51,097 nucleotides of DNA, from IMG/VR virus record IMGVR_UViG_3300050821_005377, positions 1-51,097 of that record; one strand, given 5' to 3'. This DNA comes from a virus. The position numbers were made by a program, and so were the translations under genes. Below, piece after piece: positions 22,294 to 32,400 of this stretch. The stretch's first letter is position 1. Each line of letters begins with the position of its first letter. The notes under the pieces are model-generated. The model ran no database searches and had not been told where the DNA came from. It was given only the letters and a program-made list of their open reading frames with translations.

Positions 22294-23426
22294 TGGTCGC
22301 CATCGTAGATATCGGCAACCGAGCGCTCCAGTTGGCGGGCACGAGGACAAACATGTCCGCCAACGAGCTTGCGACTAATGGGTCGAACGAAGCGATCCAG
22401 ACCAACCTCATCATCTACAACGTCCGAGACGAACTCCTCCGGATGGCCCCTTGGGATTGCGCTTTCAATTTCAACAATCTCAACTACATCACCTCCACCC
22501 CAGGCACGCCTGAGAACACTTCCCAGATTACACAGACCTGGGTCAAAGGCCAACCCGCGCCCCCATGGAGTTATGAATATGCGTACCCAGCTGATTGCCT
22601 CCGTGCTTGTTGGGTGGTTCCTTGGCTCAACACTGGCTTTGCTGGTGGGATACCTATCACCACCGCAGTCACCTCCGTTGGGATGGGAGCCCCGACTAAC
22701 TGGGGCTCTCCACCTTCTCCTTTCAAAATAGGGATTGATCAATTCTATTCTGTAGCGACGATGACGCTTGGGGCAGCGGGCCTTGACTATGCCGTGGGGG
22801 ATTTGATCTTCCTTGCCCCTGGGCAATACTCGCCCTCGAACATTCCAACTAACAACCCTCCAATCGGGGGCCCAGCGATTGCGCAAGTCACTGGCGTTGG
22901 TGCAGGTGGCGCAATCACCTCCATCGTGATGGTCAACACCTTCGCCCAATCCCAGCCTGAGAATAGCGAACCGCTTTCGGGGCAATACTTTGCGATCCAA
23001 CCATCGCCTATGGCCCAAGCCTCAACTACTGGTCAGGGCACCGGGGCCACAATCAACGTCACCTTCACTGCTTCGCAGGGCGACCAGCGCGTGATCTGGA
23101 CTGGACAAGAGTTCGCAACCCTGGCCTATATCAAGCAAGTCACCGACCCCAACGTGATGGACCCGCTCTTCATCTCCGCCTGGGTTCATGCCCTCGCTGG
23201 CTACGTCGGCTACCAACTCCACGGCTCGGTGCAGAAGTCGAATATGGAGATTGGATTGGCGAATAACGTGATCATGGAAGCAAGGAAGGCGGATGGGAAT
23301 GAGGGGCTGACTGTCAACGATGTGATGCCGGACTTCCTCCGAATTAGAGGGGGCTACTCGCCAAATTGGGAATATAGTTCCTCCATCGGTGGATTTAATT
23401 GGGGGCCCTTGCTCACAGCCTTTTAG
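22293..23426 (+). CDS. Tail tubular protein A-like adaptor (gatekeeper)
   Basis: A 377-aa protein. The N-terminus VDIGNRALQLAGTRTNMS and MAPWDCAFNF, and the C-terminus LFISAWVHALAGYVGYQL and MEIGLANNVIMEARKADGNE, match T7 gp11-like tail-tube adaptor proteins that bind below the portal. It is about twice the T7 length because of a beta-rich insertion in the middle (about residues 130-260), with the form YAVGDLIFLAPGQYS and AQVTGVGAGGAITSIV. Start ATG at 22293 overlaps the previous stop. Confidence 0.8.
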   Translation: MVAIVDIGNRALQLAGTRTNMSANELATNGSNEAIQTNLIIYNVRDELLRMAPWDCAFNFNNLNYITSTPGTPENTSQITQTWVKGQPAPPWSYEYAYPADCLRACWVVPWLNTGFAGGIPITTAVTSVGMGAPTNWGSPPSPFKIGIDQFYSVATMTLGAAGLDYAVGDLIFLAPGQYSPSNIPTNNPPIGGPAIAQVTGVGAGGAITSIVMVNTFAQSQPENSEPLSGQYFAIQPSPMAQASTTGQGTGATINVTFTASQGDQRVIWTGQEFATLAYIKQVTDPNVMDPLFISAWVHALAGYVGYQLHGSVQKSNMEIGLANNVIMEARKADGNEGLTVNDVMPDFLRIRGGYSPNWEYSSSIGGFNWGPLLTAF

Positions 23427-26400
23427 ATGACCCAACCTCATATCCAGACCAGCTTCGCATCCGGTGAGTGGGCCCCTAAGCTCCGCTCAAGGGTAGATAT
23501 TCAGAAGTATCACAACGGCGCGGCCCTACTCCGCAACTTCTTCGTCGATTACTCTGGCGGTGGCGCCTCCACTCGCCAGGGTACTAAGTTCATTAACCAA
23601 TGCAAAGCCGCTGGCGCAAGGCTGATCCCCTTCCAGCCCTCCACCACACTTAGCTATGTGCTCGAATTCGGCCAAAACTACATCCGGTTCTATTCCAATG
23701 GCTCACCGATCTTGGAAGCAGCGACTACTATTTCAGGCGCGACACAGGCTAATCCAGGGGTTATTACTGACACTGGTCATGGTTATGTTACTGGGGATTG
23801 GGTTTTTATCTCTGATGTGGTAGGGATGACGCAGTTAAACGGCAACTATTACATTGTCGTTCGGCTCAGCGCCAACACCTATTCCCTGACCGACCTTAAT
23901 GGCAATGCCATCAACACCACCGGCTATGGCGCCTATGTCAGTGGCGGTACCGCTCAAAGGGTCTACACTCTTGCCTCTCCTTACAATATCTCCGACCTTT
24001 TCCCAAATCCTCTGTCTGGCAACCCAGGGATCAAGTTCGTCCAAGATGTAACCTCGCTTATCATTTGCCATCCCAGCTACCAGCCGAATATCTTGACTAT
24101 TAACTCCGCAGCAAGTTGGATTTTAACGACTATTGCTTTTCAACCTACCATCAGCCCGCCAACCAATTTAACAGATACCGGAACGACACTAAGTACAGGC
24201 GGGAGTTGGAATTACAACTTTGTCGTCACGTCAGTTGATGTTAACGGCCAAGAAAGTGTCCCTACTGCTCCATTAGTATTCAATAACTACGACTTCATTG
24301 GCACCACTGGTGGGTCATTGGTTGTAAACTGGACCGCTGCAACAGGGGCGGTTAGCTATAACATCTATATGGCTTCCCCAGCATTTTCTTTTACTATTCC
24401 TGCTGGAGCTCAGTATGGGTTTGTGGGAAATGTCAGCGGAGTAAGTTTTTCTTTTAACTACCCTAACGCTGCTCCAGACATGTCTCAGACGCCGCCTATT
24501 TCGCAAAATCCATTCTTAGGTACTGGAGTAATCAGTTACACTGTGACCGCGTCGGGGGCATATACTACCGTTCCATCTGTTGTAGTTGACTCACCCTCTT
24601 CGGGAGTGGTTGCCACCGCACAGCCTTCGCTCGGTGCAACGATAATAGCAATTAACGGGCACGCGGGTGGGAATTTAGACATCACTGCCCCGGCTGGTGT
24701 ATCACCTGTTGGAAATTGTACCTTATTCGGTGGCAATGCTTTTGGAGCGGTCTTTGGTATAACATCAGCGACTCTGATTAGCCTGAACACCTGGGAAATC
24801 ACGGGCCTCTCTATCATTGCCCCTGGTAGCTTGGCTATTCCTGGAGCAAACACGTCAGCAAATCCACTGTCATTAGGCAATGCAACGCTAGCAGTAACTC
24901 CTAACACGTTCACCCTCGCTGCTGGCTTTTCGATCAATGTTACCTATGGTGTTATTTCACTCCTACCAATTCAAGAGGGTAGTGGCTATACCACTATTCC
25001 AAATGTCACTTTCTCTGCTGGTGCTGCTACCGCAACAGCGGTACTTGGTAAGGCCTCCGCAGGGAACCCTAGTGTACCAGGGTTCCTGCAGGAAAGGTTG
25101 ATGTTGGCTAATCAACCAAAGGCGGTACAGACTTACAACCTCTCTCAGCCGGGATCGTTTTTCAATTTCAATATTTCCAACCCCAGCGAAGATGACGACG
25201 CGATCAGCGGCACAATCATCGCCGAGGAACTTAACGATATCCGCAACCTAACCCCCGTTCCAACAGGGATGATTGCCTTCACCGGCAAGGGCGCGTGGCT
25301 TATCAACGGCGGTGGAGGCATCTCAACGCAGACTCCGATTACGCCTAGCAACCAAACCGCGCAGCCCCAAGGCTTCAACGGCGCGAATGATATGAAGCCG
25401 ATCAAGATCAATATGGACGCGCTCTACGTTACCAATAAAGGGAATTACGTCCGCGACTTGACCTACAATCTCTACGCCCAAATCTTCACTGGGTCCGATA
25501 TCTCCGCCATCGCCAACCACCTCTTCTTCGGCCGCTATATGTTCGATTGGGCTTGGAGCGAAGAGCCTTTTAAGGTCCTTTGGGCCATTCGTGACGACGG
25601 GCAGATGCTGTCCCTGACCTTTGTTAAGGAACAGGAGGTTCAAGGCTGGACTCATCATGACACCAATGGCCAGTTCAAGTCGGTATGCTCGGTCATTGAA
25701 AATGTAAATGGCAACATCGTCGATGCAGTTTACCTCATCGTCCAACGACTTGTCAATGGCAACACCGTTCAGTACGTCGAGCGGATGGCGGATCGGTACT
25801 TCACCTATGGTTATGAAGACGCTTGGTCCGTGGACTGTGCATTGCAGACGACCCCTGCATCATCGCCAACTGGTGCCTTAGTCATCTCTGGCAATGCAAG
25901 CGCAGTTGGTAACTCGGTAACACTAACCGATACTGCCGATGCCCCTTTCACCTCTACAATGGTAACGAATAGCTGGATCGTCCGCGCGGGTGGAGGCATT
26001 TACAAGATCACCGCCTTCACCTCGTCCTCAGCGGTGACCGCTCAAGTGCTGCGCGTACCTCTACTTATCAACCCATATACCAACGCCGCTTACAACGTAA
26101 CGATCGGATACACGATATGGCAACCCACCTCCAGCGTCAGCGGTCTCACCCAGTTGATCGGCCAGTCTGTAGTTGGAGTGGCAGACGGTGCGGTAGTTGG
26201 ACCATTTGTCGTCTCCGGAACTGGCTCGGTCGCCTTAGGCGTAACCGCCACGAAGGTTACCCTGGGGCTTGTGTACTTACCACAGTTGCAAACCCTCCCG
26301 CTGGAGCCAGCTTCGCAGAAGGGGACGACGCAGAGCAAACGTAAGAAGTTCCCGGACATCGTCCTTCGGGTTGCAGACACACTCGGCCTCCAAGTCGGTA

Positions 26401-26651
26401 CCTCCTTCGCCAACGCGGTGGCGATGAAGGACTTTCAGATCGGAGCGATCCCTTCGCAATCGACTGGACCGGGGCAGGTCGTGACCGACTTGGTCAATCC
26501 CTCTTCCTCGCCGACTGGGAATGTCACCGACGGCTTCACTGTCAACGACCCCCTCTGGCAAGAGATCGGGCAACTTTGCATCCAGCAGAACCTTCCTTAT
26601 CCGGCGACGATACTTGGGATTATCCCAACCGTAGTTGTGGGGGATGAATGA
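23427..26651 (+). CDS. Tail tubular protein B-like nozzle protein
   Basis: A 1074-aa protein with the T7 gp12-type N-terminus (FASGEWAPKLRSRVDIQKYH and NGAALLRNFFVDYSGGGAST). It is larger than the T7 protein (about 800 aa) because of beta insertions, including a fibronectin/Ig-like segment near residues 240-340 (GSWNYNFVVTSVDVNGQESV) and Gly/Tyr/Pro strand repeats after it. Residues about 550-800 contain further nozzle parts (GFLQERLMLANQPKAVQTYN, FSKGAW-like GKGAWLINGG). Six copies form the tail end in the family. Confidence 0.88.
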   Translation: MTQPHIQTSFASGEWAPKLRSRVDIQKYHNGAALLRNFFVDYSGGGASTRQGTKFINQCKAAGARLIPFQPSTTLSYVLEFGQNYIRFYSNGSPILEAATTISGATQANPGVITDTGHGYVTGDWVFISDVVGMTQLNGNYYIVVRLSANTYSLTDLNGNAINTTGYGAYVSGGTAQRVYTLASPYNISDLFPNPLSGNPGIKFVQDVTSLIICHPSYQPNILTINSAASWILTTIAFQPTISPPTNLTDTGTTLSTGGSWNYNFVVTSVDVNGQESVPTAPLVFNNYDFIGTTGGSLVVNWTAATGAVSYNIYMASPAFSFTIPAGAQYGFVGNVSGVSFSFNYPNAAPDMSQTPPISQNPFLGTGVISYTVTASGAYTTVPSVVVDSPSSGVVATAQPSLGATIIAINGHAGGNLDITAPAGVSPVGNCTLFGGNAFGAVFGITSATLISLNTWEITGLSIIAPGSLAIPGANTSANPLSLGNATLAVTPNTFTLAAGFSINVTYGVISLLPIQEGSGYTTIPNVTFSAGAATATAVLGKASAGNPSVPGFLQERLMLANQPKAVQTYNLSQPGSFFNFNISNPSEDDDAISGTIIAEELNDIRNLTPVPTGMIAFTGKGAWLINGGGGISTQTPITPSNQTAQPQGFNGANDMKPIKINMDALYVTNKGNYVRDLTYNLYAQIFTGSDISAIANHLFFGRYMFDWAWSEEPFKVLWAIRDDGQMLSLTFVKEQEVQGWTHHDTNGQFKSVCSVIENVNGNIVDAVYLIVQRLVNGNTVQYVERMADRYFTYGYEDAWSVDCALQTTPASSPTGALVISGNASAVGNSVTLTDTADAPFTSTMVTNSWIVRAGGGIYKITAFTSSSAVTAQVLRVPLLINPYTNAAYNVTIGYTIWQPTSSVSGLTQLIGQSVVGVADGAVVGPFVVSGTGSVALGVTATKVTLGLVYLPQLQTLPLEPASQKGTTQSKRKKFPDIVLRVADTLGLQVGTSFANAVAMKDFQIGAIPSQSTGPGQVVTDLVNPSSSPTGNVTDGFTVNDPLWQEIGQLCIQQNLPYPATILGIIPTVVVGDE

Positions 26652-27067
26652 GCGTAGATATTCTGGCCAAGGCCCCTTCCAATACTAGTGACCTGATCCA
26701 CCGTTCCGCAGTCGCGCATATCCCTGGAGCGGAGGAGATATTTAAGGAGTGTATCTGGCGCTCGATTGAGATTAGGCAGGGGCTTGTGGATGGTAAGGTC
26801 GCCTGCGCGTGGGGGTTGATCCCGCCGACGATCCTTTCTAACACGGCTTATCTCTGGCTCCTCACGACAGATATCGTCGCCGAGCATAAGTTCCTTTTCA
26901 TCCGCCATTCGCAACGGTACATTGAAGAGGCTTTGAAGAGGTACCCTACTATCATCGGTGATGTAGTCGGCTACAACCCCTCAGCGAAGCGATGGATAAA
27001 GTGGCTTGGTGGAGAGTTTGGGCCAGCGATCTTGGGGCGGACACCTTTCATGATAAGGGCCAAATAG
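26648..27067 (+). CDS. T7 gp13-like protein (DUF2833)
   Basis: A 139-aa GNAT-like fold protein. The segment WGLIPPTILSNTAYLWLLTT and HKFLFIRHSQRYIEEAL is diagnostic of the gp13 / DUF2833 family placed between the nozzle and internal virion proteins. In T7, gp13 is needed for correct incorporation of internal core proteins. ATGA overlap with the nozzle gene. Confidence 0.8.
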   Translation: MSVDILAKAPSNTSDLIHRSAVAHIPGAEEIFKECIWRSIEIRQGLVDGKVACAWGLIPPTILSNTAYLWLLTTDIVAEHKFLFIRHSQRYIEEALKRYPTIIGDVVGYNPSAKRWIKWLGGEFGPAILGRTPFMIRAK

Positions 27068-27068
27068 C

Positions 27069-27638
27069 ATGTCAATGGCCGGGGTTGGCATTGGTGCATC
27101 GGCGGCTGGCGCAGGGATTGGCGCGATTGGGAGCCTGTTTCAGGGTTCGGCCCAATCGAATATGTACAAGTACCAAGCGGGGGTGGCCCAGGTCAACGCT
27201 ACCGTCGCGAAGCAGGATGCGCAGTATGCTACGCAAGCTGGGGAGGTTGAGGCCCAGAACTCCGGGATGCGAACCCGTGCTGAGGTAGGATCGACGCGCG
27301 CAGGGATGGCGGCGGGGAATGTGGATATCACCTCCGGGTCAGGGGCGAGGGTCATCGCTAGCGAGACAGAGATCGGTCAGCAGAACGAGGCTACGATCCG
27401 AGCCAACGCCGCTAAGCGGGCCTATGGTTTTGACGTGAAAGCGGCAGCGGATACCGCGCAGGCGGGGGCGTACGATGTAGCGGCTTCAACTTCTCAGACC
27501 TCTGGCGTTCTCGGAGCGGTGAGCTCGGTCATTGGCGGAGCGGGGAACGTAGCTGCCAAGTGGGCCCAGTACGGTCAGAGCTTTGGCTCGGGTGGTGGTA
27601 GCGGTCAGTATAATACCGGCTCAAGTGTGGATTATTAA
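27069..27638 (+). CDS. Internal virion protein, gp14-like
   Basis: A 189-aa Ala/Gly-rich protein. N-terminal hydrophobic GVGIGASAAGAGIGAIGSLF is followed by a long helix (YKYQAGVAQVNATVAKQDAQ) and a C-terminal Gly/Ser tail. This layout is typical of gp14-type ejection proteins that form an outer-membrane channel during DNA entry. Position in the 13-14-15-16 order supports it. Confidence 0.8.
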   Translation: MSMAGVGIGASAAGAGIGAIGSLFQGSAQSNMYKYQAGVAQVNATVAKQDAQYATQAGEVEAQNSGMRTRAEVGSTRAGMAAGNVDITSGSGARVIASETEIGQQNEATIRANAAKRAYGFDVKAAADTAQAGAYDVAASTSQTSGVLGAVSSVIGGAGNVAAKWAQYGQSFGSGGGSGQYNTGSSVDY

Positions 27639-27640
27639 CC

Positions 27641-29449
27641 TTGCCCCAAGTGCCATACCAGAAATTCCCCACCGCCGAACCCACCTCTCCTGGGGAAAGT
27701 ATCTCTGTCCAGACCCCCGGTGCGGCCTTTGGTGAGAACATCGGGGCGGCGCTATCACATCTTGGGACGACTGGGGAGCAGGTTGGGAACGAACTCTTCA
27801 CCCGCGCCATTGCGTTGCAGGACCTCGCGAATGAAAACGCCGCGAGGAATAAGGTCGTTGACTTTACCAACCAAGCCGCTTTATTGCAAGCAGACTTCGA
27901 TACTAAGACAGGTATCGACGCTAAGAATGCTCTCCCTGATCATCTAAAGGCCATTGCTGATCTACGCAATAATCTGCGTGGGACACTGTCGTCCCCGATG
28001 GCTCAGAAGTATTTCGACAACGAAGCCGCGAGCTTTCAAAACCGCGCGACTTTCTCCTCCGCCGCCCACGCAGGGCAGCAATTCAAGGCCTATACAATAG
28101 ACACCTACGATGCCACTCGTGACATGGCCCTGCGAAATGTCGAAGACAATCCCAACGATCCTAACTACTACCATCAGCAGTCAACCACGGCGGTGGAAGC
28201 GGCTAAGCAAGCGGCAATGCTTCGCGCTGGAACGCACGACGAGAGCGATCCGATCGTTAAGAACGTGGTTGATAAGACCCAACAGGCGATCCTCGCTCGG
28301 CAGATCAAGGGCATCGCCCATGACAATCCCATCGGCGCACAGAAGCTTTTGGACGCCAATCGAGATAAGTTAGGCGATGAGTTTGATCCGCTTCAATCAT
28401 TGATTGAAACTAAGGGCACTGCCGTTGCATCTTCCAATATCATCGACGGGGTCCTTAACAAGCACAAGCAGCCCGATGGTAGTTACGACGCCACCACTCA
28501 GCAAATGCAGGACGAGGCAAAGAAGCTGGCGCAGGATCAGTTTCCACAGATGTCGCTGCTGCCTCAGCACACCGTCGCTGAGATTAAGTCTCGATTAATC
28601 CAAGAGAACTTTGCGCGGGATCAAGATAAACGGGCGAATGAACAGGCGCTTAGTCAGTTGCTGTTGAAAAATCCAACGGTTATGGACACCCAAGAGCTAT
28701 TGGCTGTGCCCGGTGGTGATGTGATAGTTAACAAGATGAACCCTAAAGAGAGGTTGGAGTTACCTAATTTTATTAGAACAGTTCGTACGCAAGAGAATAG
28801 TCAGGAGTGGCCATATAACAAAGTACGCGCGAATGGCTTGGCGTCTAATAACGTGACTTCGTTTTTAGAACAGAACTTTAACACCTGGAACCTCGAACCG
28901 ACTGAGCGATTGCGGTTACAACAACAGCAAACTACGCTTGCGCAGAAGCCGACGGTGGACCCCCGCGTAAGCAGCGCGATGAGCGTCTTACAAACTGCCT
29001 TTCCTTCGCAACTTGAAGCGATGAACGTCAGGCGCGCAGATCGCAACGACCCTGACAGTGACTGGACCCACTTTAATGGAGCCTTGCAGGAGTCCTTACA
29101 GACTTGGCAAGAGGATCATGGGAAGCCTGCGGGGTATGATGATATCATCGGCCCGATATTCAAGGACTTGATGAGTAAGCAAGCAGTCTCGCGTAGCTTC
29201 ATGCATCCCTTCACGACCGAGGACTTCTCCTTCAAGCAATTCCAGAAGCCTCTCCCAACGGAGGTGCCGGAGTCCTTTAGAACTAAGGCTACCAACGACG
29301 CAGTCAAAGCCGGGGGCGTGAACCCTAGCGACGATCAAATCTACCGGGCCTACCTTCGCATGGAATACATAAAACTCTTTGGAAAGAGCGATGGCGGAAC
29401 AGGATCAGGACCAGGGGCCAACACCCCCAGCCCTCCCATCAGCCGATAA
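27641..29449 (+). CDS. Internal virion protein, gp15-like
   Basis: A 602-aa, highly helical protein. Start is TTG at 27641 (MPQVPYQKFPTAEP), two bases after the previous stop; no better start is near the N-terminus. Early helices (DLANENAARNKVVDFTNQ) and a repeated helical core fit gp15-type ejection proteins that make a periplasmic tube. The last 59 bases overlap the start of the next gene. Confidence 0.78.
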   Translation: MPQVPYQKFPTAEPTSPGESISVQTPGAAFGENIGAALSHLGTTGEQVGNELFTRAIALQDLANENAARNKVVDFTNQAALLQADFDTKTGIDAKNALPDHLKAIADLRNNLRGTLSSPMAQKYFDNEAASFQNRATFSSAAHAGQQFKAYTIDTYDATRDMALRNVEDNPNDPNYYHQQSTTAVEAAKQAAMLRAGTHDESDPIVKNVVDKTQQAILARQIKGIAHDNPIGAQKLLDANRDKLGDEFDPLQSLIETKGTAVASSNIIDGVLNKHKQPDGSYDATTQQMQDEAKKLAQDQFPQMSLLPQHTVAEIKSRLIQENFARDQDKRANEQALSQLLLKNPTVMDTQELLAVPGGDVIVNKMNPKERLELPNFIRTVRTQENSQEWPYNKVRANGLASNNVTSFLEQNFNTWNLEPTERLRLQQQQTTLAQKPTVDPRVSSAMSVLQTAFPSQLEAMNVRRADRNDPDSDWTHFNGALQESLQTWQEDHGKPAGYDDIIGPIFKDLMSKQAVSRSFMHPFTTEDFSFKQFQKPLPTEVPESFRTKATNDAVKAGGVNPSDDQIYRAYLRMEYIKLFGKSDGGTGSGPGANTPSPPISR

Positions 29450-32400
29450 CGTAACGAGCTTTATCCTGGCTCAGCAGCAGCGCGCTCGCATGGGCGCTAT
29501 GCAGCCGATGGTCGAGAGCCCTGACGATGCACAGCGGGCGATGGAGCTTGCCAAGTCGAGCGGCGCGGACCCATCGCTGGTGGCTGCGGACCTAGATGGG
29601 TTCGAGGCAAGGCAAAAGGCCGCGTACACGGATGAGATACTTAAAAGCAATAAGTATCTTATGGATTATGCCAACTCCCATCCCCTCGCCACCTCCTTCT
29701 CCAATGGCGATTGGGGGAACCTAGATAAGTTCTCTCAGACTTTGCAGAAGGGTGGCAGAGCCAACACCGTCGCTAGAGTGGCTAAGGACTTTGCCGAAGG
29801 CATGGGGCTGGACAAACCCATCGGCCTGTTCGGCATGGACGAGCCGACCCTTGACGAAGTCTATGCTCATCCGGGATATGCTGCGATCCTAGGCGCGGCT
29901 AGTGTGGTTGGGGCCTTGCCTGACCTCGCCCTTCGCTCTGTCGGTGGTGCGATTAACGCGATCACGCAGTCCCTTCGACGGCCGTATGAGGCATTGACGG
30001 GTAAGGACGCGACGGAGCAGAGTGATCAGTTCCTACAAGCGATCTCCGATCCCGCTGCGATGGCCTCGATCGGACCCGCAGCTAGTGAAGCCAGTGAAGT
30101 CCTTGGTATGGGCCTTCGCGAACGGGCTAAGATGAAAGCCGAGTTCGATAAGGTCATGCCTTATCTTAAGGCTGGCGAAGCCCCTCCTCCTGGGGTAAGT
30201 GAGGCGATTGATAAGGTGCGTCAGCAAGAGCAGAAGGAGTTTTCGAAGACGCTTAAGGAGCAGGGGGCTGCGGCTAACGCGACTAACAAGATCACTGGCG
30301 ACGCTGAGGACTTTAAGAACTTCGTTAATATTCACAACCCTGAGCACATCGAACTCCAAGCCGATGCCGTCCGCTCCCTCTACGGCGAAGACATCCCCAC
30401 CCCTGGTGATGATCGCTTCGGGGATATCCCTGGGTTCGAGCAGGAGCTTCAGCTAGCCGAGCGGCATGGGGGCCATGTGCAGGTGCCGTTGGCAGACTGG
30501 TTCCTCTTCGCGAATAAAAACCCTGAGGAGGCCAAGTTCCTGGAGAAGTTCGCGGCCATGCCAGGGGGCGTGACGCAGGCAGATGGGGAGCTTGCCGCGG
30601 AGAGGAAGGCAGCGGTACCGGCGGAGGAGGTGGAGGAGCCAAAGATACAGCTAGAAAGAACGCCCTCTGCCATTGAGGAGGGTGTTCATAAGTTTGCAAT
30701 TAATGGTGGAGGCAAACCCGTTGGTGAGCTTCATATTGTTGAACAAGATAATGGTAAGACATTAAACGTTAAATGGATTGGTGGCACAGACCTAGGTGAG
30801 GGCTTTGCACCCAACCTTGGCGTAGGTGGGTTACGGGATATTTTAGATCAAGTTAAACAAGAGTTTCCTAACGCGGAGCGGTTAACCGGGGAAAGGATTA
30901 CAGGTGCTCGGGCACAGGCAGGTACTGAGGGTGATACCAGTATAAAGTTAAGGCCCTCTGGCTCCCATGCCCAGGCTATGGCCTCCATCCGAGACGCCGC
31001 GGGGCTGAAGCCGATCTTTGCCCAGGGGCAAGGGATCATTCCCGAGACGGCTAAGGCTGCTAGTATTAGAGTTGGTGGCAGTGATATTGCTGGGCGCATC
31101 TTCCCCGCCAAAGATGCAATAGCAATGATTGATAAAGATCAACTCACTGGCGTTCCACGAGCGCTCGCTGAGTTCTTCCACGATCGACTAACTCGATTAG
31201 CTGGTGATACGGGCGTTTGGGTTGCGCCTACTAAGGCAATGCCGAGTGTGAATAAAGCTGCTAACGTAAGGCCCCGCGTACCTGGGTTCTACCTCCCTGA
31301 TGCAGATGCAATTGCCATCCGTGAAGACTTCGCCAGCGGCGTACGTGGGCATGATGAAGCGACTCATCTTCTCATTCACGAACTCGCTCACGCCGCTACC
31401 TATCACGAGATGGAAGAGTTCCCTGCTATTAAGGAAGCAGTCGGCAGTTTAATGAAGGAGACTGATCGATGGCTTAGCGACGTGCTGCCAGAAGATCGCA
31501 AGCTTCATGACTACGCCTTCACTAACGAACACGAGTTCATCGCCGAGACTTTCTCCAATCCCCGTTTTCAAGAGGTCCTCTCTGCTACTCCACTCTCAAA
31601 CGAACTTGCTAGTAAGTTGGGTCTTCATGCAAAGACAAATAGCGTTTGGGATGCGGTGAAGAATGTTGTTGGAAAATTAGTCGAGCGTCTTCTTGGGATG
31701 AAGATACCGCCGACTATCCTTGATGGAATGATGAGGATTGGGGAGGCGGTTGAAGAGGCAAGTAAGTTGAGGGAAGGGAAAGATGGCGAGGCCCTCCCTG
31801 CCCAAGAGCGCGAGCCTGAGTTGCCTGGGGTTACTCGAATGGAAAGCCGCTCCGCCTTCCGAACCCCCGGCGCTACCGGCCTCTCCGCGGACGCGATGCG
31901 CCGCTACCTTGGCCTGATCGAGAAGCAACAACAGGTCGAGGCGGATCACGTTGCGAGCAAGGCGATGGAGGATGAGCGAAAGCGACAGACCACGGAGTGG
32001 AAGGAGAATGAGAAGCGGGTTCGGGGCGAGGTACGCGAGGGGATCAACCGACGGCCAGTGATCGCGGCGGATCGATACCTCCGTGAAGGGATACTTGAGG
32101 GCAAGAAGGCTGGGGCTTTCAAACTCGATAAAGGAGCGCTGACCGATGAGCAGCTTCGAAGCCTTTCTCCTGATTACTACTCTAGTGGTGGTGCTAACCC
32201 TGATGATATGGCTAAACTATTTGGCTACCAGTCTGGCGACGCTCTCGTAAGTGCGCTGGGACAGCTAAAGGCGGAACGCGATCTGGAAGGGCTGACCCCG
32301 CAGGCGCATATCTCTAAAATGGTCTCCGTCGCCACCGAGCATGAGATGCAACGGCAGTATGGGGACCTAGAGGAGAACATCCTCCGCGAGGCGAAGGAGC

